A stretch of DNA of 64,000 nucleotides, taken from assembly GCA_039105265.1 (NCBI GenBank), contig JAPFFF010000028.1, positions 992,001 to 1,056,000 on the forward strand. Reading direction: 5' to 3'. The notes below the pieces were generated by a model, which was given only the letters and a program-made list of their open reading frames with translations, had not been told where the DNA came from and searched no databases. This document shows, in pieces, positions 11,378 through 21,315 of this stretch (position 1 is the first letter of the stretch; every line of letters starts with the position of its first letter). Both the position numbers and the translations under genes were made by a program. This DNA is from Tritrichomonas musculus (Eukaryota; Parabasalia; Tritrichomonadida; Tritrichomonadidae).

Positions 11378-12525
11378 ACTCTTTCCAGTCCAAAAAAAAA
11401 AAAAAAAAAAAAAAAATAGTAAATATATACATTGATATAACTTGATGATAGGAATGAAGTATATATGATTATATATGATCTTTTTCCTTAAAAAGAATAA
11501 AGCAAAATCATTAACTATATATATATATAAAATATATTTTTATAATATATTAAATATAAGAACAAATTGTCCTTTTCTATCTTTTTTAGATATAAATTGT
11601 TTACCTCTTTTAAAAGCATTTCCCTTTTTCGGCATGAAGCACGAATGCAACCATGAAAAAATCCATTCATTCAATCTGATATTTATTAAAAGTGATATGA
11701 TAATTGAATAATAAAAATAAAAATTTAATAACTTTAAAACATGAGAATTATGCTATTAATATTAATGTATGCAATAAATGAGTATCTAAAACCATTAAAA
11801 GCAAAAAATTTAACATATGATGGCTTTTTAATCATATAAAAATAAATCAAAATTTCTATTCAAAATTAAAAGAATTTGATTGAAATGGCGACCATATACA
11901 TATCAAATTTAATTATCATTACATTTTTATTAAATAGAACAATTTCCAAATATAAAATAACATAAAACGATTTTTAGTTTTAATGAAAATTTTTTATATG
12001 AAATATTAAGTTTATAAACTCATGTATATTATTTTATAATAAATGAAATTTGATTAATCAGAATAATATATTTGAAAAGTGTAAATTGCAGAACCAATGA
12101 TTTTTTGACCATTAATTATACATAAAAAAAAATGTTCATATTCATAATTTTTATCTCATGTATATTATTTTTAAAAAATTTGCCATAATTTATTTGAATT
12201 ATCTAATAAATGCTGAATTATCCATTAAAAAGCATTTATTTCTTAGATATGGCAAAAAAAAAAAATTCGGAAATAATCTCTGAAAAATTGAATTAAATCT
12301 GACTTCAATATGAATTCATAAATCTGACATAAAAACAAAGTCAAATATCCATTTTTTTCTAAATATAAAAAGACATATTCATTTCCATCTATATACCACT
12401 CAAAAGAACTTAAAAAATCAACAATAAAAGATAGTTTCATTCCGAAAAAAAAAGCTTTTTTTTTGTGATAAAAAAATTTTTTTTCAAAGGTCAATTAATT
12501 GAATATGATATTGTAAATTTTGAAA

Positions 12526-12530
12526 TCATT
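12526..12530 (+). promoter_or_regulatory. Inr-like element (TCATT)
   Basis: TCATT has its A 14 nt before the ATG of the Myb gene, matching the T. vaginalis initiator consensus and spacing. Confidence 0.45.
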
Positions 12531-12541
12531 GTTAATTATAA

Positions 12542-13366
12542 ATGAATTCTAATAGTTCTTTATTAAATCCCCAAAAAGAGTGTATCCCTAAAGATACCAT
12601 CCCAGTAAAGAAGAAAAGGGCTGTTTTTACCAAAGAAGAAGATAAACGCCTCATCAAAGCTGTTCAAGACTATGGTGAAGGCAATTGGTCATTAATTGCA
12701 TCATATGTTGGAAACCGAACTAAACGCCAATGTAGTGAAAGATGGAGGAAGTTTTTGTGCCCAACGATAAATCTTTCTAAGTGGACCCAGGAGGAAGATA
12801 ACTTACTTTTAATAAAATTTATCCAATTAGGTCCAAAATGGACTCTTATAAGCAAATTTTTCGATAATAGAACAGATGTCAATGTTAAGGCCAGATATGT
12901 GATACTCAATAGAAAAATGAAAAAAAGGCAAGAGTTTCTAGAAAAAGTAAAGTTATTTACTAGTGCATCTGTAAAACCAAAATCAGGGCAAAAAAAACTT
13001 AATAACGTTTCAAATATTAATTTCGATATGAAAACCAATAATCTATCTCAAAATTTCACAGAAATATCGAATAATTTCATTATTTCCAATGAACAAAAAA
13101 TCGAAGTTGATGAAATAATGAATAATCAACATAGAAATAATGTAGATTCATCACCTGACGTAAATTTGAAATTTCAATATAATAACGTTGAAACAAAGCA
13201 AACTACAGAAAATGGAAATTCCAAAATGACTCAAAATCATCAGAATACACAAAATAGCTTTTTTGATTTTGATTTCACTGATATTGCCAATTATTATAAC
13301 ATTGACTTATGGAAAAACACAACGAATAATGAAGAGCTACCATATGAAGATGATGTATATTTTTAA
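12542..13366 (+). CDS. Two-repeat Myb-like (SANT) DNA-binding protein
   Basis: The 274-residue product carries two tandem Myb repeats. Repeat 1 covers about 28-72, with F29, W49 and W68 and the recognition-helix motif RTKRQCSERWRKFL. Repeat 2 covers about 80-125, with W81 and W100; the third core aromatic is Y119. A basic stretch follows (KMKKRQ), then a long N/S/Q-rich, probably disordered tail with an acidic end. R2R3-type Myb proteins are a much expanded transcription-factor family in trichomonads, and some bind promoters in T. vaginalis. The protein is presumably nuclear. The ATG sits in a good Inr context and no start alternative is needed. Confidence 0.92.
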   Translation: MNSNSSLLNPQKECIPKDTIPVKKKRAVFTKEEDKRLIKAVQDYGEGNWSLIASYVGNRTKRQCSERWRKFLCPTINLSKWTQEEDNLLLIKFIQLGPKWTLISKFFDNRTDVNVKARYVILNRKMKKRQEFLEKVKLFTSASVKPKSGQKKLNNVSNINFDMKTNNLSQNFTEISNNFIISNEQKIEVDEIMNNQHRNNVDSSPDVNLKFQYNNVETKQTTENGNSKMTQNHQNTQNSFFDFDFTDIANYYNIDLWKNTTNNEELPYEDDVYF

Positions 13367-15764
13367 TTTATATACCCATTATCTTCGTATTAGGCACTCT
13401 TTTTTTGTTTTTAAATTTCTTAAATTGTGCCAGGCAAATCATATTTTGTGAGGGGATTTTTCATTTTGGGATTTCAAAAATAAAAAGCTATTTTGCATTT
13501 TTATTTTTTTAATTTTATTATTTTATTTTGAGAAGAGTGGAAAGCATTTGGCTTAGATGTATTCTTATTTTACTGCTACAAATTTTCAATATAAGACTTG
13601 CATATTTCATTCATTCGATTCTTCGAGAATGAGAATTGGTTCACTTTAAGATATCGATAAATGAAAGATACACTGATATTGGAGATCGATTTGAGAGAAT
13701 TTTTTATTCTTGACATTTGATCAGAAATTTCAATTAAACTTTTTGATATGTATATGATAGTAATTTATGTCACCTTTTCTGAAACATATTTTTTGAATAA
13801 ATATTTTTTAGATATTTACTGTTGTAACAACTGCAGAGTGTTGTTCCACTTTCGGTGGTAACGTTTTCTCTTACCACCGAAATTTTCAATATTTTTTTAC
13901 ACCTAACTTTTTGTCAACTTTCTTAAAAGAAATTTCCACTTTCGCAAACTGATATTTTTTAATGATTTTTTAAAAATTCATATTTTGTATTTCTTTTTTT
14001 ATAGAAATTCTTTCATAAATAGAAGTTTAATCAAGAAGTTATATATATAAATATGTTTATTTAGGGATGGAAAAAATCTCAAAAAAATCCTCACACTTTT
14101 TTTTGACCTTTTGACCTTTATTTATATAGCGATTTTTTTCAACCTTTATTTAGTTTTAGAAAAGATTGATGGATTATTAAAAACTTTTTTTTAAGAAGAA
14201 AATCATGTTTTTTAAATTGTACTATAAAGGTAAATGAATATTAAACATAAATAATAATAATAATAAAAAAGAGAGAATTCAAGAGAAAATTAAGGGTGTA
14301 GTTGGATATGCTTTTGATTGAGAGAGTTATAGAAAAAAAATTGTATTCGTATAGAATATTTTGAGAGAGCTATTCAAATTAATTGAAAGACCATTCAAAA
14401 TGATCCAAAAAAAAAGCATTTTAAATGTCACAAAAGAAAAATGGTAACTAACCAAATAAGCAATTGTTTGTAAAATAATCTGAATTTTATTTTCATCAAA
14501 AGAACTTCTAGAAAGAATGAAAATTTAATAATTTCAAAAAAATAAAAAATGCATAGATTTGGTTTTGCTTTATTTAAAGGGAAAAATCAAAAAGAATAAA
14601 AACAAAGTATACATACATAAATAACTGATTATTTCCAGCTTAATGGATCAATTAATGTACGACTAAAATCGTTAGCCATGAAATTATAGCCATTTAAAAA
14701 AAGATCGCTAAAAAAGCTAAATCTTCATAGGTTCCGATAAAAATAAAAGTTTGTAAAGTATATTCAAGTATAAAATTGGATAATTAATTACTACATCCGC
14801 CAAAAACGTCGATAGCATTTAAAGATATCATTTCGATTTTGAGGTTTTTAATATAAAAAAGTGATCTTTTGTTCCAAATGAATTCATAAAACCATGCACT
14901 TGTTGTTGCACGGGTTTTATTCAATATTTTAGTATTTGTGGTTTATTTATAAAGTATAAAATATTTGATAAAAAAATATTGATAGGATTTTATTCAATAT
15001 TTTAGTTTTTGTATATATTTTAATAATGATAATTAATTTCTATTTATAAAGTATTTATATGATATATATATATTGAATAAACATTATAATAATGATATAA
15101 AATAATATATTTCATTTATTAACTAATATATTAACATTTATATTTATTCAGAAGTTTAGAATAAAAAAAATCTTTCAATATTTTGAATTAATTCAAATTT
15201 CCAAAATCAACTCTATTTGCAATATCTTTATATTAATAAATTAATTCAATTATTAATGTCATATATAAATTCAGACCATAATATAACACATAAAAATAAT
15301 TTATAAATGAATATAATTATAAATTATATTAAAAATTATTTGGAATATATAAAATCTATAATTTTTTAGTACAAAAAAATATATTCAATTTTTTTGATAT
15401 AGCTCATAAAAAGTGATTTTCATCCTACTACTCCCTTAGGGGAGTAGTAATTAAAAAATAAGTATTTATCTAACAATTAACTTTATTTATAATTAAAAAT
15501 TTAATATAATTATAAGAATTATGTTCATATATATAAAGTAATAGTCATTTTTCATTTGAGCATTTAGACATTCAAAAATTTGAGAAAAAAAAAAAAAAAC
15601 AATTTTTATATGCTTTATTAAAGGTAAATCATATATGTAAAGTAATTAATGATAAAAAAAATTAAATGAAGCTTTCAAATTTAATGAATGTCTTATTTTT
15701 GTTATTTCTGAAAATTTAATAAAGCTTTCAAATTTCAGGAGAGAAAATTTTATCGACAAATTTT
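13367..15764. other. 2.4-kb AT-rich spacer with hairpins
   Basis: No gene was seen. There is a hairpin with an 11-bp perfect stem and 9-nt loop at 13851-13881 (TTCGGTGGTAA arm). A second hairpin has a 10-bp stem at 15426-15449 (TACTACTCCC arm, TTAG loop). A duplicated stretch near 14938-15065 repeats TTTTATTCAATATTTTAGT. The 14-mer TTGTTCCACTTTCG at 13841-13854 recurs inverted at 55408-55421. Confidence 0.6.
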
Positions 15765-17291
15765 ATGAGTGGGAGCGTTAAAATCACTATCAGAACACTT
15801 ACAAATAACAAATATGAAAGGGATGTTACTCCTGAAACAACAGTTAGAGAGGTTCGAGAAGATTGCTGTCGTCATTTCCATCGAGATTTAAATTTTTTCT
15901 TTCTATCAAAAACTAACACAAAAGCAATTCTCCCAGACGATGATTTAATTTTAAATCATGGAAATACATTTAAATTTTTTTCAGATAGAAAAGCTGGAAA
16001 TAATAATAATAACCAATCACCGCAAAATACGCATGAAGAGGAAAAAAAATCAGAAGAAAATCCTCAAAAAAATATTTCAAATCCTCAATTACCAGAGATT
16101 CCTTTTGGACCTGACTTAAGTAATCCAATGCCGAATTATTTTGATTATCCTCAACCTCAATTACCACCTATAAATGCGCCAACCCCAATCTTTTCAGAAC
16201 CAAGAACTCAGCCTGAAACACAAGAAAACAATGATGCTCAAGATACAAGAAATATCATTAATGAATTTTTAGCCGATAAGCAAATCACAGAGGAACAACA
16301 AAATACCTTTAAAAAATACCATGAAATGAGGCCATCGATCCTCCTTAACGACCTTTTCTTCCTTTACCAAGTTGCAAATTTTGATGATAATCTACTCGCT
16401 TCAATCCTCGAAACTGTCACCTCAATTGAAAAAAGTGAACTTCACCTATTTTCAGAAAAAGCCGTTTTACAACCGTCAAATCCAACCCCGGGTCCTGCCC
16501 CAAGTCCGCTGCCTCCTCCTAGTCCTCTTCCTTCACCACAGCCAAATCCAAGTCCAATGCCTCCACCAAATCCAAGTCCACTGCCTCCACCAAATCCAAG
16601 TCCACTGCCTCCACCAAATCCAAGTCCACTGCCTCCACCAAATCCAAGTCCAATGCCTCCACCAAATCCAAGTCCAATGCCTCCACCAAATCCAAGTCCA
16701 ATGCCTCCACCAAATCCAAGTCCAATGCCTCCACCAAATCCAAGTCCAATGCCTCCACCAAATCCAAGTCCACTGCCTCCACCAAATCCAAGTCCACTGC
16801 CTCCACCAAATCCAAGTCCAATGCCTCCACCAAATCCAAGTCCAATGCCTCCACCAAATCCAAGTCCAATGCCTCCACCAAATCCAAGTCCACTGCCTCC
16901 ACCAAATCCAAGTCCACTGCCTCCACCAAATCCAAGTCCACTGCCTCCACCAAATCCAAGTCCAATGCCTCCACCAATGCACAAAGGTGAAAACGAGAAC
17001 ATTTTAGCACCTTCAGTTCCAAAGACTACAAATCATGATTCAGAAAAAACAGTCTCTCAAGCTGGAGATACTCAGAATGCAGACGAGCGGCCGCCAGATG
17101 AAGACGACGAGGAAGACAATAAAAAGGTGAGCGAATTCATGTCCAAGAAGCAGCTCACGCCAGAGCAGCAAGAAATTTTCAGGACCTTTCACAAGCAGAG
17201 AAAAGCAATCATTCTCGATGAACTGTTTTTCCTTTTTGAAGCCACTGGATTTGATGAGAACCAATTCAAGCAGCTTCTTGATACATTATGA
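15765..17291 (+). CDS. Ubiquitin-like protein with proline-repeat linker and duplicated helical motif
   Basis: The product has 508 residues. Residues 1-72 resemble a ubiquitin-like beta-grasp (KITIRTL strand, late LILNHGNTFKFF strand) but no GG terminus follows. Residues 163-217 and 453-508 are two copies of a 55-residue helical motif sharing EF-x-x-KQ-x-T-EQQ, F-x-x-H and LFFL. Between them, residues 260-403 are 18 copies of PNPSP-L/M-PP. The motif is reminiscent of UBA-like helical bundles, but that is a weak guess. The layout suggests a scaffold whose stiff proline rod separates two identical docking modules. Base composition at the 3' end (17080-17290) is distinctly richer in G+C than the 5' part. 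No Inr is apparent before the ATG. Confidence 0.85.
   Translation: MSGSVKITIRTLTNNKYERDVTPETTVREVREDCCRHFHRDLNFFFLSKTNTKAILPDDDLILNHGNTFKFFSDRKAGNNNNNQSPQNTHEEEKKSEENPQKNISNPQLPEIPFGPDLSNPMPNYFDYPQPQLPPINAPTPIFSEPRTQPETQENNDAQDTRNIINEFLADKQITEEQQNTFKKYHEMRPSILLNDLFFLYQVANFDDNLLASILETVTSIEKSELHLFSEKAVLQPSNPTPGPAPSPLPPPSPLPSPQPNPSPMPPPNPSPLPPPNPSPLPPPNPSPLPPPNPSPMPPPNPSPMPPPNPSPMPPPNPSPMPPPNPSPMPPPNPSPLPPPNPSPLPPPNPSPMPPPNPSPMPPPNPSPMPPPNPSPLPPPNPSPLPPPNPSPLPPPNPSPMPPPMHKGENENILAPSVPKTTNHDSEKTVSQAGDTQNADERPPDEDDEEDNKKVSEFMSKKQLTPEQQEIFRTFHKQRKAIILDELFFLFEATGFDENQFKQLLDTL
16542..16973 (+). repeat. 24-bp coding minisatellite, 18 copies
   Basis: Eighteen head-to-tail 24-bp units encode PNPSP-L/M-PP. 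As read, they differ only at one base (C or A), which makes the Leu/Met choice. The order is M-LLL-MMMMM-LL-MMM-LLL-M. Such homogeneity implies recent unequal exchange or slippage. Confidence 0.95.
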
Positions 17292-17359
17292 TTCATAACT
17301 ATGAAATTAATAAAAATAAACTATTAAATATAAGACTAGTCTAATTAAAATTTTTTTAG

Positions 17360-19582
17360 TTAATAAAGATTGCATTTTGAATCAGCATCCTGATTTTGAT
17401 CGTATTGATTTGAAGGTGTGTATGTGATGCTTGCATAATTGCTTCTAGATGTTGAAGGCTGGCTAACTTTATATACTTGACTATCATTCCTAGATGTATC
17501 AAAAGCATGCTCGCCAATATCAATTTCAGTAGGAAGAATTGTCATTTGCCTCAAAGAATAGCAATGCTGAAATGCATATTTACCAATCTTAGTTACAGAT
17601 TGGGGAATTGTGATTTGCTTCAATGATTTGCATAAGCAAAATGCATAATCGCCAATCGTAATTAAAGATGAAGGCAATGTAATGTTAGATAATGAGAAAC
17701 ATTCATTAAAAGAAGAATCTCCAATTTCTGTTACTGAAGAAGGAATGTCAACTTGAACTAATGAATGACATCCAATAAAAGCTGAGTCGTCAATTTTAGT
17801 CAATAAAGAAGGAAGAATTATTTGTGACAATGAATGACATTCGCCAAATAAATACTTGCCTAAATGAGTCAATGATGAAGGACCATTAAAAACGACTTTT
17901 GTTAAAGATGAACATTGTGAGAAAATATAATCGCCAATATCTGTGACTGAGGAAGGGATTGTCACTTCTGTTAAAGATCCGCATCCACCAAATGCACTAT
18001 TCCCAATACATGTGATGCAATCATTAAAATAAATTTCTTTTAGTGACCTACAACCTTGAAATGTTTTTCTTTTAATTTCGGTCAATAAAGGAGGAATTGT
18101 GAAACTAACCAACGATGAGCATCCATAAAAACAACCAAATCCAATAAAAGAAATAGATGAAGGAAGTTCAATTTCTTCAAGTGCTGAACATTCATAAAAA
18201 GCATCATCACAAATTTTGGTAACAGAAGATGGAACCGTAATTTTTTTTAATGAACTACATGAATTAAAAGACCCAACTCCAATTTCACTTATTAACAAAG
18301 ATAGTGATATTTGTTTCAACGAAGAGCAAAAACTAAATGCATAAGTATTTATATATTTCAAAGATTGAGGAATTGTTATTTGCGTTAATGAGGTGCAATT
18401 GTGAAAAGATTTATGATTGATCGATTCTAATGATGCTGGAAGTGATACTTCTTTTAATGAAACACATCCATTAAATGCACTGTTATCAATTACTTTCAAA
18501 TGTGAATTATTTTCAAAAGTTATTTCACATAAAGAAGAGCAATTTTTAAATGCATAAGATTCAATTATAGTAATTGAAGATGGAATAACTATTTCCTTTA
18601 GTTCCAAGCAGTTTTCAAACAAATTTTCTTCAATGACATTCAAAGAAGAAGGTAATGAAATATGTTCTAATTGAAGACAATGAGAAAAAGCATTCGGGCC
18701 AATTTCTTTTATTGAAGAAGAAGATTCAAAAATTACTTTATTCAATGATGAACAATAAACAAATGCGGATGCTGCTATTTCAGTAACAGATTTAGGAATA
18801 ACTATTTGTTTTAACATTGCGCATTGACTAAAACCGTAATTTTCAATTGACGTCACTGAAGGAGGTAATGTTATTTGTGTAAAGGCAGAGCATTGACAGA
18901 ATAAAGAACTATTAATTGTTAACAAAGATGATGGCAATTTAATATCTTTTAATGATTTGCATTCATTAAAAGCACCTTTTTCAATTAATTCAATAGAAGA
19001 TGGATCATCAAAAGTTACTTTTGTCAGCAAAATGCATTTATTAAATACATATGAACCAATATGTTTTATTGAAGAAGGAATTGATAATTCTTTAAATGAA
19101 TCACAACCTGCAAAAGCAAAATCTTGGATTTCTTCAATTTTCGATGATAAAACAAGTTTTTGAATCGTGGAACAATAACGAAATGCATCTGGTCCTATTG
19201 TTTCAACAGACGAAGGCAACTCTAACTCCTTTATCAAACAACAATTGAAAAATGCAGAATTTCCAATTGAAGTTAATGAAGAAGGTGCTTCAAATGATAT
19301 TTTTCTCATTGCTGAACAATCATAAAATGAATGAGAGCCAATTTTTTCAACAGAAGATGGAAATGCTATTGCTTCCAAGGAGGAGCATTTGTAAAATGCT
19401 GAGTCACATATTTCTTTAACAGAAGAAGGAATTGTAATTGATTTAAGTTGACTAGAACAATAAAAAAGACTGTTTTCAATAACGGTTCTTGGAATTGACC
19501 ATAAAATCTTTAAAATTACATTGTTTTCTCTCTTTAATGCAATGCTTAATGATGTTTTATAAATAAACAAAAAATTGAAATT
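17360..19582 (-). CDS. Ankyrin remnant + BspA-like LRR_5 array (C-terminal half of interrupted gene)
   Basis: The frame is open from 19582 down to the stop at 17360, about 740 codons, but has no ATG near its start. The first residues look like part of an ankyrin repeat (TSLSIALKRENNVILKILWS). They are followed by about 29 LRR_5 units of 23 residues with the core IPSS-V-x-x-I-x-x-x-AF-x-x-C-SSL. The tail is polar (STSRSNYASITYTPSNQ), with no membrane helix or signal peptide. The DUF3447 ORF at 19700-20809 lies directly 5' in the same frame, and three TAA codons fall at or between the two. I infer that both once formed one DUF3447-ANK-LRR_5 protein of about 1,150 codons, as at 46368-49682. Confidence 0.75.
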   Translation of the reverse strand, partial: NFNFLFIYKTSLSIALKRENNVILKILWSIPRTVIENSLFYCSSQLKSITIPSSVKEICDSAFYKCSSLEAIAFPSSVEKIGSHSFYDCSAMRKISFEAPSSLTSIGNSAFFNCCLIKELELPSSVETIGPDAFRYCSTIQKLVLSSKIEEIQDFAFAGCDSFKELSIPSSIKHIGSYVFNKCILLTKVTFDDPSSIELIEKGAFNECKSLKDIKLPSSLLTINSSLFCQCSAFTQITLPPSVTSIENYGFSQCAMLKQIVIPKSVTEIAASAFVYCSSLNKVIFESSSSIKEIGPNAFSHCLQLEHISLPSSLNVIEENLFENCLELKEIVIPSSITIIESYAFKNCSSLCEITFENNSHLKVIDNSAFNGCVSLKEVSLPASLESINHKSFHNCTSLTQITIPQSLKYINTYAFSFCSSLKQISLSLLISEIGVGSFNSCSSLKKITVPSSVTKICDDAFYECSALEEIELPSSISFIGFGCFYGCSSLVSFTIPPLLTEIKRKTFQGCRSLKEIYFNDCITCIGNSAFGGCGSLTEVTIPSSVTDIGDYIFSQCSSLTKVVFNGPSSLTHLGKYLFGECHSLSQIILPSLLTKIDDSAFIGCHSLVQVDIPSSVTEIGDSSFNECFSLSNITLPSSLITIGDYAFCLCKSLKQITIPQSVTKIGKYAFQHCYSLRQMTILPTEIDIGEHAFDTSRNDSQVYKVSQPSTSRSNYASITYTPSNQYDQNQDADSKCNLY

Positions 19583-19699
19583 TTATTTATAACAAAAATT
19601 CAATAAAATTTCATTAAAAAATTGTATTAAAAACTCTATTTTTTAAAAAGATTTGTTCTGAAATATTATCATGACTAAAAATTTAATTTTGAATTGTAT

Positions 19700-20809
19700 T
19701 TAAAACTTTGTTTGAATTATCAGTTCACCTGTATTCACTTGATTTAACATCAAAACCTTCTTCACAAGATAAATATAATTGTATTTGCATAAATAATAAA
19801 ATGCAATTGATGAATTTGATATATTTTCTGGAAAGAACAAGTAATTATGATATCGGAAAATGAAATCATAATGATTATAATCATTAATTGATGAATCATC
19901 AAGCCGATTATCACGAATGTAATTTGCTATTTCATTATGAAAACATTTGATCGATTCCGTAAAGCATTCAGCATAAGTTATTTCAGTTATAATATCTTTT
20001 TTATCTTCCAAAAAATGAATCATTTCAGGATTTCGTCCATGAACTGCATAAAGCCATATTGAAGGTGTCAAAACCGCTTCATTCAAATATAAATAATTGA
20101 ATATTTGAATCGATCCAAAAAATGCGGAATATTCAATCAATGATGGCGTGTTTTCTAACAAAAATTCATTCGTCTCAAAAATTGATTCTTGAATTGAATT
20201 GTTAATTGAATAGTTCGTTTGATTCATATAAACTACAAACTCGTCAATTGAGTCACTTCGAATCAATTGACAAATATGACGATCATTTTCGCCTTGTTTC
20301 CTTTTCTCTTCAAATTCGTCAGTTTCATATGAATTGATTTCGGATTCGTTTGACTCAATTTTTTGGTCTGGAAGAAACGTTTTGATTTCGTGATAGAAAA
20401 ATTGAATTAAACCGCTTGTTGAAAATTTGGGATGGATCATTTCATCAACGAGTGATTGATCAAATGTTATTATTGATTCTTCATAAAGAAAAAGAAGAAT
20501 TCGCTTGTTGTGATGAAATATTTTAAATATTTCTAGATTTGACAAGGTTTGTTTGATTTTATCAGAAAATAATGAAAGTATTTTTTCGATTTTGCTGAAA
20601 AAATTGGATGAGCGGAAATGATTATTTGAAATCTTGCTTATTAATATAAGTAATTCAGTTATTAGATAAGTGTCGCCTTGATCGAGGATAATTTTTTGAA
20701 AATTTTCAATATTCTTAAAATTTTCTTGATAATCATCTTCCTTATCAAGATATTCAGTCAAGTTTTCGAGGTAATTGTTCATCTTTTGCATATAATCTTT
20801 AATATCCAT
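19700..20809 (-). CDS. DUF3447/ankyrin-type protein (N-terminal half of interrupted gene)
   Basis: The start is ATG 20807-20809 (MDIKDYMQKMNNYLENL), giving 369 residues; the open frame continues 10 codons upstream with no ATG. The sequence matches the DUF3447 family in trichomonads: a helical N-terminus, the EKRKQGENDRHICQLIRSDS segment, then IQESIFETNEFLL, IEYSAFFGSIQIFNYL and the IWLYAVHGRNPEMIHFLE ankyrin-like region. It ends abruptly at LIIQTKF where the ankyrin series should continue. The paralogue at 48363-49682 aligns along its length and also stops at this junction. The molecular role of DUF3447 proteins is unknown. Confidence 0.8.
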   Translation of the reverse strand: MDIKDYMQKMNNYLENLTEYLDKEDDYQENFKNIENFQKIILDQGDTYLITELLILISKISNNHFRSSNFFSKIEKILSLFSDKIKQTLSNLEIFKIFHHNKRILLFLYEESIITFDQSLVDEMIHPKFSTSGLIQFFYHEIKTFLPDQKIESNESEINSYETDEFEEKRKQGENDRHICQLIRSDSIDEFVVYMNQTNYSINNSIQESIFETNEFLLENTPSLIEYSAFFGSIQIFNYLYLNEAVLTPSIWLYAVHGRNPEMIHFLEDKKDIITEITYAECFTESIKCFHNEIANYIRDNRLDDSSINDYNHYDFIFRYHNYLFFPENISNSSIAFYYLCKYNYIYLVKKVLMLNQVNTGELIIQTKF

Positions 20810-21315
20810 TTTTAAAAATTTTGAATAGAATTTATTCAAAAATTTCTATCGTTTTTTTTTTTTTTTTTTTTGCCTTTCAAATCAATACTATCATCTTCAA
20901 ATTAATTTCTTTTATTCATATGTTAATAAAAGGAAAAAATGCTTATTTTATCAATTCTAATTATATCCATCATTTAAGAATGCTCTGATAACTTTTCAAC
21001 CTTTATTTTTCATATTGTATCCAATTATTTCAGGGCCAGGCACATATATTGAATATAAATCTAACACTAATTTTAAAAATGGAAGTCAAATATCTGAATT
21101 GAATATTTATTATCTAGTTCATAAATTAAAAAGTTGAAATTTTATGATGAATAAGCAATTAATTTTATTTTATTAATAAATAAACAAAATTAAAATGCAA
21201 AAGAAAATCTTATTATGCAAGATATAATTATTCTTTATTTCAACTTTTTGAATGTTGGACTTTCAAAACATATTCAGTCCTTCTTTAAATTTGAATTTAA
21301 ACGTTTTAAAAAACG
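20810..21315. other. Divergent-gene spacer, no gene seen
   Basis: About 500 bp separate the minus-strand DUF3447 gene from the plus-strand DPF-motif gene, so both promoters should lie here. It holds a poly(T) tract near 20849-20870 and no clear Inr match. Confidence 0.5.

Larger units (their letters stand above)
9441..12541. other. 3.1-kb AT-rich spacer with palindromes
   Basis: I see no convincing gene. Open frames here are short and dominated by I, F, K and Y, as expected from AT-rich noncoding DNA. Structured pieces are the large hairpin at 10233-10347, a 20-bp perfect palindrome at 10962-10981, a 34-bp perfect palindrome at 11344-11377 and a poly(A) tract near 11391-11416. Confidence 0.6.

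Noticed and set aside
16442-17022. Long open frames on both strands over the proline minisatellite
   Set aside because: The 24-bp repeat lacks stops in several frames, so these are by-products of the repeat. Only the plus frame with the ubiquitin-like and helical domains has meaning.
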